From contig VXBM01000197.1 in the NCBI GenBank assembly GCA_013400155.1, positions 302,040 through 366,039 on the forward strand: a stretch of 64,000 bases of DNA. Reading direction: 5' to 3'. The notes under the pieces were generated by a model. That model made no database searches. It was not told the origin of the DNA and worked only from the letters and a program-made list of their open reading frames with translations. Both the position numbers and the translations under genes were made by a program. Below are positions 13,601-23,068 of the stretch, in pieces. Within the stretch, counting starts at the first letter, position 1. Every line of letters starts with the position of its first letter. This DNA is from Helopsaltes ochotensis. Taxonomy: Eukaryota > Chordata > Aves > Passeriformes > Locustellidae.

Positions 13601-15690
13601 AGCGAGCCGGGCTAACATCACGACTCCTCTTGCTGACATTACAAGCTCATATTTAAAGTAACAACCACTATCTCATGCAAATACAATATTACAGCCCCAT
13701 TTTGCCCATGTCACCACCAAAGTTTTCACGACAACTTCGCCCAGTTTCCCTTCCCACGGCTGGTGCCGAGCCCACAGCCTTCCTGCTAGGGCTCTTTGCA
13801 AGCTGAACGAGCCCGGTTTGGAAATCTAGTACGTGCTAGCTCAGTGCTAATGCAACAGTCACAGACACAGAACACATGTCTGCGCACTGGCGGATCACCT
13901 TACATCACCGAGACATCGTTCCTCAGCGGCACTTCATCACCCTGGTGTGAAATAAGTTTCAGATTTCCCCCCTAACTGCTGTCCTGCTGCAGTCAGTGTT
14001 CCTTGATCGCTGTGCTCCTCCAGAGCTCCAAAGGAGAAGCTTGCATGGATAACAAGCAGCTGCTCCTCAAGATAACTAAAAGCTATTCCATGAGATAACT
14101 ATTATCCTTACAAGTATTACTTCGTATCAGTGAAGTATGGAAGTATTCCCCGGTTCTCTGGCAGAGAAATCTGAGGATGATAAACAAAACCAGGCGGTTT
14201 GTTTGGCGCAAGGAAATCTGTGGTTAGGTACAAGAGTTAAAAAAAAAAACTCAAATCAAAAAAACACCTCAGCGCAAACCTCAGAGGTTGGTAAAAGGTG
14301 TAAAGGAGGTGAGGAAAATCACCTCAGCTGTACCCTTCTTCAAAGAGATGGAACTCGCTTTGCCAGCTTCACTAGGAACTATACTAGGTGCTCAGATGCA
14401 AAGAGAGGCGAATCAAGAGAACAAGTCATAAGTAGATAAGGCACAGAGGAAAGAAAAAGGATGATGGATAAAAATAGCACAATTACAACAGTTGTTTTTC
14501 TTTACTAAGGCAACTACTAATATTTGCTATGAGTTATAGCCAGGTAAGCATTTAATTCCTCAGTAAGCTGTCAGAAGCCATGAAAGTACTACACCTTCTA
14601 AAAATACGGTGTGGTGTGTCATATCCATGCTGAATTTGCTAACCCAAATACGCGCTTTTCACCCCCGTCCGCCGCAGCAGCTCACACTGAGAGGCTTGAG
14701 ACAAACACTTGAATGCCTCCCCTTCACACAGGTGAGGAAGCAGCTGCAGAGGCCCCGGCAAAGCCGAGACCCCGCATCCCTCCAGCACCAGGAATCCCGA
14801 AGCGCGCAGGAGCGGGCAGCACTCCAGTCCCAATGTTCCCGGCCGGGCCACAAACAACTTCTTGCATTGCCTGCGCTCCGCCCCAGGAAAAGCAATTTGC
14901 AGACCAAGGTTTCAGACAGAGGTAATATACAGATATTTCTGTATATTTCATGACGGGGATATATACATCTCATTCACAGATATTCCATCCGCACTATGGA
15001 ATGCGAAGGGTGAATTAGGCGATTGCAGACCCTTTCTCCCTTATCTAACCTTCATTAAAACCAGACAACACTAAGTTATTACAAAACGAGACGGATCGAT
15101 GAAACTTCCTGCGAGAGGATGGTTACGCACGTGTCTACGTGACCGCCAGAGCACGGCAAGAGCAGAGCTTGGTTTGTTTTTTTTTTCCTTTTCCTTTCTC
15201 TTTCCCGAGCGGCTGAGCACGGGAAACCACCTTTGAGTTCAAACTTCCACGCCGCCACAGCACCACGAGCCGAGGAGGGGGAAAGCCCTGCCGCGGCCGC
15301 CGGGCGCCGCCCGGGCCCTACCTGGCGAAGCAGCCGTCGCAGTGGCTGCCGCGCTCGCTGACCGTCAGCACGGCGACGTAGGCCGGGCAGCTGAGCAGCA
15401 GCTCCCCCAGGGCGNNNNNNNNNNNNNNNNNNNNNNNNNNNNNNNNNNNNNNNNNNNNNNNNNNNNNNNNNNNNNNNNNNNNNNNNNNNNNNNNNNNNNN
15501 NNNNNNNNNNNNNNNNNNNNNNNNNNNNNNNNNNNNNNNNNNNNNNNNNNNNNNNNNNNNNNNNNNNNNNNNNNNNNNNNNNNNNNNNNNNNNNNNNNNN
15601 NNNNNNNNNNNNNNNNNNNNNNNNNNNNNNNNNNNNNNNNNNNNNNNNNNNNNNNNNNNNNNNNNNNNNNNNNNNNNNNNNNNNNNNNNN
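1490..15690 (-). CDS. SMYD2: SMYD2, SET and MYND domain lysine methyltransferase (partial gene, exons 1-5)
   Basis: SMYD2 is a SAM-dependent protein-lysine methyltransferase of cytosol and nucleus; known substrates of the family member include p53 K370, HSP90 and histone H3. Five exons read right to left: visible exon 1 at 15322-15414, then 12635-12698, 5763-5873, 4089-4149 and 1490-1614. Joined, they give the end of the SET S-sequence, a complete MYND zinc finger and the start of the SET-I region, equal to human residues of about 28-178 of 433. All eight MYND ligands are present: CxxC in exon 1, CxxC and CxxxC in exon 2, HxxxC in exon 3. Every visible splice site is GT/AG and phases match. 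Introns 1-4 are 2623, 6761, 1613 and 2474 bp. The start codon and about 30 residues fall in the N run at 15415-15690. Exon 6, which begins the catalytic NHSCxPN half of SET, is not in bases 1-1489 and must lie left of the window. Confidence 0.97.
1801..1864 (-). mobile_element. CR1 LINE 3'-end fragment
   Basis: The plus strand reads cacagaatcac, then aggttggaagagacctt and a stretch like caagatcaccgagtccagcc. This is the reverse complement of the avian CR1 3' UTR terminus (the ggactcgatgatctt...ccaacct type). About 64 bp, 5'-truncated, in the same orientation as SMYD2. Confidence 0.75.
2011..2036. promoter_or_regulatory. Triple CAGCTG E-box, 10 bp spacing
   Basis: CAGCTG occurs at 2011-2016, 2021-2026 and 2031-2036, exactly 10 bp apart, so all three face the same side of the helix. 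CAGCTG is a bHLH (MyoD/ASCL/TCF-type) site. It lies in SMYD2 intron 4. A regulatory role is inference; it may simply be a young 10 bp tandem triplication. Confidence 0.4.
4089..4149 (-). CDS. SMYD2: SMYD2 exon 4
   Basis: A 61-base exon on the minus strand: acceptor GTTAG at 4150-4151, donor C|GTAAGT with donor G at 4088. It reads KTHPERTQSEKLLAVKEFES plus the first base of a split His codon, corresponding to human SMYD2 residues 117-137 (KIHPERTPSEKLLAV...). The split His is completed by AC at the start of exon 5. The upstream polypyrimidine tract on the minus strand is the run complementary to about 4155-4180. Confidence 0.96.
4150..5762 (-). other. SMYD2 intron 3
   Basis: A 1613 bp intron. 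The only structure I see is a CA-rich tract at 4767-4809 (separate entry) and a short TG run near 5650. Confidence 0.9.
4767..4809. repeat. Imperfect (CA)n microsatellite
   Basis: About 43 bp of cacacacgcacattcacgca-type sequence: an interrupted CA repeat in SMYD2 intron 3, complementary to a (TG)n on the transcribed strand. Confidence 0.8.
5763..5873 (-). CDS. SMYD2: SMYD2 exon 3 (end of MYND, start of SET insert)
   Basis: A 111-base, 37-codon exon on the minus strand, phase 0 at both ends, acceptor TTTTCAG, donor CAG|GTGAGC. It opens KEDWPMHKLEC, which supplies the last MYND ligands (human H86 and C90), and closes SETVRLTARILAKQ, matching human SMYD2 residues 80-116. Differences from human cluster in the segment after the zinc finger (ASMCTFGQNWQP versus SPMVVFGENWNP), a solvent-exposed stretch. 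No frameshift or stop. Confidence 0.97.
6283..6332. repeat. Palindromic amniote interspersed repeat, fragment
   Basis: Contains ctggtgtaatcaggagtaat followed by gaagtcaatgga, the signature of a widespread hairpin-type repeat in reptile and bird genomes (ggtgtaaatcagnagtaactccattgaagtcaatgga type). About 50 bp, degenerate. I cannot recall its Repbase name. Confidence 0.55.
10264..10635 (+). pseudogene. Degenerate protein-like frame, possible transposon relic
   Basis: One plus-strand frame runs from an ATG at 10264 to a TAG at 10633-10635, with only two internal stops (TGA at 10333, TAG at 10564) in 124 codons, antisense to SMYD2 in intron 2. The middle block reads QTIAELLKSAFEQDRDEDAA, then QAVCVARTVSGDWF, then LEGNFERTLKNSISATF and INFIRMIQKGP. 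Spacing of the GxF...SxxxTFxxFIxMIxxGP part resembles, from memory, a segment of large uncharacterised ORFs repeated in fish and cnidarian genomes that behave like mobile elements. If right, this is a fossil fragment. No nearby ATG-to-stop frame of normal length exists, so it is not a live gene. The resemblance is unverified and the frame could be chance. Confidence 0.3.
12635..12698 (-). CDS. SMYD2: SMYD2 exon 2 (MYND zinc finger core)
   Basis: A 64-base exon on the minus strand. The acceptor is TTTTTAAG and the donor CAG|GTATGG. After the G that completes the split Arg codon it reads KEGLSKCGRCKQAFYCNVEC and a final Q, identical to human SMYD2 residues 59-79 as I recall them. It carries four MYND zinc ligands: C65 and C68 (CGRC) and C74 and C78 (CNVEC). 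It ends in phase 0. A 64-base exon is far too short for ORF-based detection but is unambiguous by protein match and phase. Confidence 0.97.
13922..14172 (+). repeat. Inverted repeat arm A (flanks SMYD2 exon 1)
   Basis: This stretch matches the reverse complement of 16080-16354. Shared blocks include cacttcatcaccctggtg, tccaaaggagaagc and tgcatggataacaagcagct, then gagataacta near the inner side. The core of about 185 bp aligns at roughly 85% by eye with one small gap; similarity weakens toward 14172. Arms are separated by about 1.9 kb containing exon 1 and the promoter CpG island. I do not recognise the sequence as a known repeat family. Confidence 0.85.
14651..14885. promoter_or_regulatory. 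CpG-rich patch in SMYD2 intron 1
   Basis: I count 16 CpG in about 235 bp, well above the AT-rich surroundings, separated from the exon 1 CpG island by about 350 bp of ordinary sequence. It may be an island shore or an intronic regulatory element. Open frames up to 114 codons on both strands here are explained by GC richness. Confidence 0.5.
15322..15414 (-). CDS. SMYD2: SMYD2 exon 1, visible 3' part
   Basis: The minus strand reads ALGELLLSCPAYVAV and then LTVSERGSHCDGCFA, with AG of a split Arg codon before donor GTAGGG (donor G at 15321). It matches human SMYD2 residues 28-58, and HCDGC supplies the first MYND zinc pair (human C52 and C55). Exon 2 begins with the G that completes AGG (Arg). 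The N-terminal glycine-rich SAM-binding segment and the ATG are hidden by the adjacent N run; about 87 coding bases should be missing, which fits easily within the 276 N. The exon is GC-rich and CpG-dense. Confidence 0.95.
15415..15690. other. Assembly gap (276 N) over SMYD2 start
   Basis: A run of N within the GC-rich first exon and promoter. It hides the SMYD2 start codon, the first ~27-30 residues and probably the transcription start. GC-rich first exons are typical drop-outs in short-read bird assemblies. Frames read through the N run are meaningless because the gap length may be estimated. Confidence 0.99.
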
Positions 15691-16079
15691 CCTGGGGCAG
15701 CTCCGGCCGGGCCGGGAGGGGCCGCCGCGCCAGCCCGCCTGCGGGGGAAGCATCCCCCGGGCCACCCGGATCCGGGGCAGCGGGGAAGGGGCTCTGCCGC
15801 TGGCCTCAGAGCCCTCTCGTTAATGTTAGCACCTCATGCAGGTCCCAGTGAAACGAGTCCTGTTCACTTGAAGAAAGGTACAACTGAGGTGATTTTGCTC
15901 TCCTCTTTTACACCAGTGACTTTTCCCGGCCTCCTAGATTTGTGTTGAGCCGTTGTTTTTGCTTTTTAGGTTTGTTCTGTTGGTTGTTTTTTGTTTTGGT
16001 TTTTTTTTTTCCTCTTTTTTTGTGCCCAACCACAAATTTTCTTGTGCCGAAGATAGTGGCTGGTTTTGTTTTAGCGCAT

Positions 16080-16354
16080 TTGGAAGTTTCCATCCGCCAA
16101 AGGACCAAGAAATACTCCCATTACTTCCATTGCTTCCATTATTGCTCCGTTGCTGTGCAGTAATATTGTGTGGATCATAGTTATCTCAGGGAATGGCTTT
16201 TAAGTATCTTCAGTAACAGCTGCTTGTTATCCATGCAGGCTTCTCCTTTGGAACTCTAGAGGAGCACAGTGAGCAAGGCATATGCAGTAGCAGAGTAGTT
16301 AGTGGGGTAATCCGAAACTTATTTCGCACCAGGGTGATGAAGTGCCGCTGAGAG
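16080..16354 (-). repeat. Inverted repeat arm B (upstream of SMYD2)
   Basis: Reverse-complement partner of 13922-14172. On the minus strand it runs ctcagcggcacttcatcacc through tggataacaagcagctg to gagataactatgatcc, then a weaker match ending at a ggtcctttggcggatggaaa-like block. The inner boundary is fuzzy (16080-16165) and the outer one, at about 16354, is sharp. It lies about 0.4-0.7 kb upstream of the visible SMYD2 5' end. Confidence 0.85.
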
Positions 16355-17644
16355 GAGCAGCAAGGCCTCCCGGATCAAGGCACCTCCGTCGTGAGCAGCT
16401 TTGCAGTTCAGGTCACAGGGAGCTCAGGTGTTGTGGCCTCCTGGATAGATAACCAGGGCAGGGAGAGAACGTGGCAAGCCCGGCCTCACCCTGCACGTTC
16501 ATTGAGAGCCCCAGGCACAGTCAGGGGTGAGCCAGGTCCCAGGGGCAGCAGGAGACAAAGTGGGTGGGAGTCCCCAGGAAAGCTGGACAGGAAGATTAAG
16601 GCATAGTTGAGCCCTAAGGCACCTAGCAATACACTATTCCGTATAACTAATTTATATCCAGTTGCGTATCTTTTAACTTCTCTGATATTTTCATCCATCG
16701 TAACATGAGGAAATTAGTGGATCCACTGCAAAAATAACATATCTTTCAGGACCAGTATTATTTGAATTAGTTTAAGCATCACTGTTTTCACTGAGTAATG
16801 AAAATAGGTCCAAGTCCTCAAAAAATATCCTGTCACCCTCAACAACTGAGCTAGATGTTGATCATGACCAACTGTAGGCGTGCAAGGATGGAATTAGGGT
16901 ATCCAGTTAAAGTAATAAGAGCACTATCTAACCGAGTACCTCATCTAGTGCATGAGGACTGCCATTTATATGCCAGTTCAGTCTAGATTGAGGATGTCTA
17001 GCTCAAAGGTTTGGACTCCTAATTATAGACTATTCTATATCTAAGTGTGTTTTAAAATAGTGATTGATAATGTATTCACTTTAAGAATGAATTAACATTA
17101 ACTGGGAAACTGCCCCTATGGTCAATTGAGTTTGATTAATTTATAAATCCATTATAGTTAGACAAATAGAGTCACAGCTCCTAAACCCATCTACTCTGAC
17201 TTCTTACACTGCACAAGCTAGTAAATTCCCTGAACTAATTCCTGCTCAAAGTAGAGCAAAACTTCTAGGAAATACTAGTCTTGATTTTAAAATGTTCTTA
17301 ATATGTGGTTTTACAAAAAAACCCCTAGTAAACACATGTACTTTATTTTCACCCTTTAAGTGCCCAGTTGTTTCTTCAGCTGCTGTATCTTGTTATAGCA
17401 TTATAAACTAATTTGAAATATTCTCATCTTTCCTCTCTCTACTTCAGTGAAATGAAATGGTTGAGCGTTTGCTTCTGAAATCTGAAAACAGCATGATATA
17501 CTCCAGTAGTGAAATCTTGGTCACACTGACTGTGTGAAATCAGTGACAAATTCCTACATTTTTTCCTGAAGTCAGCATTTAATTTGTGTTTCAAATGACA
17601 CTGTGTCCAAATAAAACAAATCTAACAACTCATATCTATCAACT

Positions 17645-17686
17645 CAATTATCTTGGAGGTCTTTCCCAACCTTAATGATTCTATGA
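17645..17686 (+). mobile_element. CR1 LINE 3' tail fragment
   Basis: The plus strand reads aattatcttggaggtctttc then ccaaccttaatgattctatga, the terminal ~42 bp of a bird CR1 (gatcttggaggtcttttccaacc...attctatga). Severely 5'-truncated, sense on plus. Confidence 0.8.
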
Positions 17687-20518
17687 TGTTCGTTATCATA
17701 TCACTTCTATACAATAACTTGTGCTTCTCTAGGTTCATGTGGGTTCACTGATGACAAGGTTGTGAGAAGGTGTCTTCTGGAGGGAACCAGCTGGAATGAT
17801 GGCAAATGTTATCACACTTCTGTTCCACATTATCACCCTTGTAAAACAGCTGACAATTTGCTTATGCCTCAGGTAATGAGGAAAAAAAATCAAATTTCAG
17901 TAGGTCTCTTTTTTAATAAAGAGTCATTTCGTTTTAAAAACAAAAATAATAATTTACTAAATAGGCTTTATTCCACCCTGAAAAATATTGCTTTCCAAAA
18001 GATAATGCATGGATTTATTCACAAGAGTGAAATTCAGCACCGGCCTGCAGTCCCATTCAAACCCTCCAGGAGAAATTCAACCAGCTGCCTGCATAGCTTT
18101 TAGCTTCCTTTGGATGTTTTTAAAAATAAAGCTGGTTTGATAAGTTATTAATGAAAACAGTTTGGTGAATACTTTGTTAGAGTATTTATCCCATCCCCTG
18201 TTTCTGTATTTATACAAAAGCTGTAAATAAAACATATTCTTTTGGATCTCCCTATTTTATCTGTGTTTTCGTACCATGTTCATCAGAAAATCTGAACGTG
18301 GGTTTTTATGAATCAGTATGAATGCCTAAATAAATAATGGTTTATTGCAAAACACAGACCTAGTAATCAATTCATGAAGACTCTCAAGGCTTTAGCCACA
18401 TAAATATGTATGCAAAAGCTGAATGAACAGTAAACACCAGGGAGTTTCCTGCAACCAGAAAAAGACTGGAGTGCTCTCTCTCCCCACTGTTCACAAGATG
18501 AGTGGAGGAGTCCATGCCTGCAGAACGTGTTGAGGATTGGGTGATAAAATACTTTACTAAATTATACCTTACATCTGCAGAGACTTGTACTTCTCATCTC
18601 TTCTGTCTTTTTTTAACTTCCGTTGTGTCTGCTTTAAATAAGAAAGATGATGGCTCATGAAAGGGATGTGAAGTAGGGTATAGGTTTAAGAAAGTCACAG
18701 AACAAAGTGTCGTGCCGGCTCTTTGAATTTCTTAAAATTAAGGAGTCTTTAGAAGCAGAGCTGTTCACCTTCACTCACAACCTTGGAGCCGCTCTATGGA
18801 AAGCCTTGTGTGTTTGACAGGAAAAGATCCATCCCCGTTAGTCACTTTTAGTTAGGCTTAATCACTTAATCTTCCAGAAACGGTACCGCCGAACCGCAGC
18901 CTGCACTCTCCAGGAACGGCTGCATGCCCTGTGCCCAGAGCTGTCTTTTTGTGTTACGTGTCACCGCAGACTTTAGCCAGAAAGGTTCTGAACTTGGAGA
19001 GGGAGCAGGGAGTCACTCGCTAAGACACAGGGCCCCGAGCAAACTGGAGGGGGAGCTAGGAATAAACAATAAAATCAGCTACAGGGTAGGTACAAGAAAC
19101 AATCATAGGCCAGAAGCCTATGGGGAGAGAAAGGACAAAGGAAACGGTATATAACCTCTTCTATATTTAATGCAATTATTTCCAGAGAGATCTGGTATAG
19201 TAACCTTGTCTTTTCTATCCTTTGTTTTTTCTTTACTTTTTTTTTTTTTTTTCCTGAACCTTTTGGTACCATCAGCTGCTTTCAGCTCACTAGTACAGGT
19301 ACTCACAGCAGGGGCAGCTGGAAGCACATCTCACTGTGCAGTGTGAGTAACAAAAAACTCAGCATAAACTGGTTTAATAGGTTTTGTGGGTAGATTTCAT
19401 AGCTTGTCCTAAACTCTGTCCTGCTGTAGCTAGGCAGCTGTTTCTGGTATCTTTGCAATTTATGGGTAGTTTGGGTTCAGACTTGCACCTTTTCAGCAAG
19501 TGAGTGCATTATTTGTGGTGAACCAGAGATTAAGCATGAATGTAAAAACTCAGCAGGAGCTGGGAAATGCTTTGAAATGCCTTCCAAAGAACAAAAGCGC
19601 AGTTAATCACTTTTAGGAAATAACCTGCAAGGTGGGAGGGAGTTCAGGGATGGCAGTGTGTTCAGAATTCAATGGGGGCTGCAAGGATGGTGTGTCACGG
19701 ATGCATCTCTAGGCAGATGTGCTCCAGCTCCCAGCCCTGGAGGGGCCTGGGTGTGACATTCAAAATCTGTCCTCATGTTATCTTCTACATCTGTGCCACT
19801 AATTGTTGACATGTTGACAGTGTTGACATTGCCCACTACTGAAACGCAGGCAAAAATACTCTAGAGATGCAATGGTTCTGTTGATAGTGAGAAATTTGTT
19901 CCCAGTCAAAGAGGACTGATGGAAGTGGAGAAAATGGGCAACCCTATGGAGATGTCTGACTCTTCTCTTTACAGACATTGTGACGTGAAAGACCCAGACA
20001 TCTAGAGAGTGGTTCCTATTTTTTTTCATGAAAGGAACAAGCTCTTCACTGGCCTCACCTATCAGGTGCCTCCTACAGTTTTACCAGTATTAACATCGCT
20101 ACTGCAAGTGCAGAACTAGAAGTAAAGACTCAAGTTTCTGCCTAATATATGGAAGTGATTTGCCTGGGTTAAACATATTATAATCCACTCGTTTGAAGTT
20201 TACAAGCATTTTTAGTATGTCATTATAGAACACCTGTACACAAATTTACAAAGACAAAAAGTGACAGTAGCACAAGTGCAGTTTCAGGAACATATCGTGA
20301 TGACAGAGCTGGATGACTGTGGGGAACAGGCAAGGGCAGCAGTTAGGTGTGAATGTGACACTCAACACTCAGATGCTTGCAGTTCACAATCAGCTTTTAT
20401 CAGAATCAGCAACCTCACAACTGCCTTTCTGTGTTAACTCCAGCCTGCCCCTGGCAGACCTGCATTAACCTTTGCTTATGGAGCCACGGCAGGACTCAAG
20501 CAAATAAAAAAACATATT

Positions 20519-20613
20519 ATGTCAGATTCTCCATTGGTGTAAATTAGCATCTCTCCACTGACTTTGAAGGAGTGGCACCTGCTTGCTCAAGTTGAGGATC
20601 TTACCCGGTGCTA
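20519..20613. repeat. Palindromic amniote interspersed repeat, near-full copy
   Basis: Left arm tcagattctccattggtgta, aattagcatctctccactga in the middle, right arm ending aagttgaggatcttaccc. This matches the hairpin repeat of general form agatcctcagctggtgtaaatc...ccattgaagtcaatgg...gctgaggatctggccc. The right arm is heavily mutated. Likely a fossil MITE-like element; family name not recalled. Confidence 0.6.
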
Positions 20614-21594
20614 CTGTAGCATCATTAAGTTGTCACATTCTTCCCCTGCCTCTCCTTTTGTTGTCTAGCTGCAACTTTTCTGAGTTGAAGACTAGAGAAG
20701 GGTCTTTGATCCTCTGATAACTCCTTGAGGCTCCCTAGGATAATTGGCCAGGACACTTTCTGAGTTATCCAGGGTCATTTTATCTGCCCTTTTTCTCGGA
20801 GAGGAATTACAAGCAAGAGAAAAATCTTGGAGCCTTCACAGATGCGGACGACCTACACGAGTGCTGCCGTGTGTAGCAGGTCAGGCACCCCTCCTGACAT
20901 GAGGGACACCCCATTGCCACCGGGCTGTATTTAACCGATCCTGCTACTGATGTGGAAACAGAAACCCTTCAGGGTGACCTGGGCCCTAAGACTGCCTAAC
21001 TCCTTTTTCCGCACACAGGGGCTGCGGAAAAAGAAAAGTATGTCAGCTGCATTTCTCTGATAGAGGTATTTACTCACTGTAACCAAGCAATCTCTCCATA
21101 TTCTCTCAAGTTCTCATGGTGAGGCATTTTCGTCAGTTCTAACAATGAGTTTTGCAGCTATTCTTTAAACCTTTGGGGTTTTTTTTGGCATTTTGAAATA
21201 TATGATCACTGCAACTGTGAAATATTTCAGTAGCCACACCAATGCTGTATAAAGATGTAACATCACATCTATGTACATATTGGTTACTTTTCTATTTGTT
21301 TCTGCAAAGATTGCTTTAGCATTGCAATCAAGAGTAATTTATATTTAACTCAAATACAAAAATGCTCAAATGCCATGCCTAAGACTGACCGTTTACCAGC
21401 CACCCTAAAAAGATCTGTATTCAGAGATGACTTCCCAGAGATAAAACATTTTTGAAATTTGCTGCTTAATAAAAACATTTTTCTGCTAGGGGGTATTTCA
21501 CCAAGGCTGTACAATATATTTTTTTAAAAAATCAAAATGTTTTACAAAATTAAATCAAATGTCTCAGTATATCACACTGAGGCAGTTACCTTTT

Positions 21595-22220
21595 TAAACC
21601 AAATTTGTAATCTAATCAGGTTTGTCTGACAAGACCTATTTTCCATAAAACCATGCTGACTGGCATTAATTACTTGCTGTCCTTTCATTCTTTATCAGTT
21701 GAATCCCATATTCTATTATTTTGCTCCCCCCTCACCTCCTCTCTGGTTTGAAGTTAAGTTCGCTAGCATGTATTTACCAAGGTCATCATGTTCGTCCTTG
21801 CTGAATACTGGGAAAACATCAGTCTTCTTCCAGTCTTCTGGAATTTCTGTGTTATTTCAAGACCCATTAAAAATTAACATGTGGAAGGAAGAATCTCCTC
21901 CACCAACTATTTGAGACTCCTCAGGTGCAAGTTATCTGGGCCTGATGAATTACAGGTTTTTATCACAAGTAGATATTTAACATCCTATTTGGTTACTAAT
22001 GGACTGAAAAAGGCTTTGGCTGCCCGATATGATACTGCTGTTATCCTGCTTTTTCCAAATCAAGGACAGACATATTTATTGAATATGACTTTCTTCATTA
22101 TTAATGATTTTTACCACCTTCATCTAGTTCCTGGCAAATTCTATTGCTGGGATTTCTTCTGTGTATAATGTACTTCACATACTCTTTTATTTTTTTGTCT
22201 TTTTTTTTCCTTGCTGGACA
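21595..22220 (-). mobile_element. Ancient CR1 LINE, ORF2 reverse-transcriptase fragment
   Basis: The minus strand read from right to left, with several frameshifts and stops, shows CR1 ORF2 landmarks in the correct order: KEYVKYI near 22190; LDEGGK then IINNEE near 22110; PDNLHLRSLK near 21935 (family PDNLHPRVLK); a degenerate PEDWKK near 21835; and INASQHGFMENRSCQTNLI near 21660-21610. This is the linker and N-terminal third of the RT domain. The motif set is that of an older CR1 lineage shared with turtles and crocodilians. Inactive, no intact frame beyond about 60 codons. Confidence 0.88.
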
Positions 22221-22911
22221 TACTGGTATTTTAATTTTCAATTTCTTGTGTGTCATATTTTTACTTTTTCTTCTTTTTTGCTGCAGACCAGTACTCCTCC
22301 TTCTAATCTCTTCTCCAACAGAATTAAGCAATAGCAGGAAGAAGGAAAAACTGTAACTAATATTGTTATGACTTTCTTCCCTTACTGTCCTGGTTTAATT
22401 TCATGAATGACAAAAAAAAAAAAAAGGCATTGAGTGGACAGATTCTGGAAACCAAAGAGCCTTCTTTAAGTATACCAGCTCCCTCTCACAGGATATGATT
22501 CCCTGTTGACTGAGGAGCCCATTTTCAGCAGGCTAATTCATGTCCACATTGTTGGTGTTTTCTCTGTCAATCTCCTCTTCTGCTTTTCCTTCTGTGCCTG
22601 CTTTTCTTCATGGACAGAAGCAGAGAACACACAGATTTTGCTGAGACAAGAGACACCATCCATCATCAGATGACAGGTACGTCTACTTCATGAAAGATGA
22701 AACCTGGTCCAGCAGAGTACAAAATATTTGTGAGACATTGTGGTGAGAAGTGTCACACCAGCAACAGCTGGAAGGCCTCTAGATGTGTTCATACAGAAAT
22801 ATGGTGCTCTGCCACCTCTGCATTAGGTACCAGAGTGCATTTGAAAATTAAGTCAAATATAGAGTATTTTTATTACAATCAGTGGCTCTGGGAATTCTCA
22901 TTACTTGAAAC

Positions 22912-23068
22912 AGGGTGGGGGTTTTTTGTTTGGGTTTGGTTTTTTTTGTTGTTTTTGTTTTGTTTTGGGTTTTTTTTGTTTTGTTTTGGTTTGGGTTTTT
23001 TTGGTTTTTTGGGTTTTTTTTTTGTTTTGTTTTGTTTTGTTTTGTTTTGTTTTGTTTTTGTTTTTTTC
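22912..23068. repeat. (TTTTG)n-like low-complexity tract
   Basis: About 155 bp made only of T and G apart from one C near its 5' end (ttttttgtttgggtttgg), ending in perfect (TTTTG) units at about 23027-23056. The opposite strand is (CAAAA)n. Lys/Gln/Asn-rich and Phe/Cys-rich translations of it are artefacts. Confidence 0.92.

Larger units (their letters stand above)
12699..15321 (-). other. SMYD2 intron 1
   Basis: A 2623 bp intron. It contains arm A of the inverted repeat (13922-14172) and a CpG-rich patch (14651-14885), and passes into the exon 1 CpG island at its right end. No coding exon seen between exons 1 and 2. Confidence 0.88.
15242..15795 (-). promoter_or_regulatory. CpG island promoter of SMYD2
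   Basis: Very high GC and CpG density on both sides of the N run (about 25 CpG between 15245 and 15414 alone), covering exon 1 and its upstream flank. This is the usual architecture of a housekeeping-type vertebrate promoter. No TATA box is visible. The transcription start cannot be placed because the core is unsequenced. Confidence 0.85.
15796..21594. other. Upstream flank of SMYD2, no gene seen
   Basis: Contains inverted repeat arm B (16080-16354), a T-rich tract at 15955-16020, a CR1 tail (17645-17686), a T18 run near 19236-19253 and a palindromic amniote repeat (20519-20613). Consensus-like polyadenylation hexamers AATAAA occur near 18125 and 18226 on the plus strand, without a supporting gene. 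No convincing coding exon; one weak candidate at 17733-17872 is described under findings. Confidence 0.75.

Noticed and set aside
14713..14925. GTGAGG donor in the intron 1 CpG-rich patch as an alternative exon end
   Set aside because: It is on the strand opposite to SMYD2 and lacks an identifiable first exon or partner.
15079..15851. 228- and 169-codon frames across the N run
   Set aside because: They read through 276 N and include intron and promoter sequence; only 15322-15414 on the minus strand is real SMYD2 coding.
22258..22290. Acceptor-like ttttttgctgcag on the plus strand
   Set aside because: Lies at the edge of the old antisense CR1 and T-rich DNA, with no suitable donor downstream.
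22387..22420. tgtcctggttt, which resembles the start of some avian ERV LTRs
   Set aside because: Similarity stops after about 12 bases; no LTR body, polyadenylation signal or TG..CA ends.
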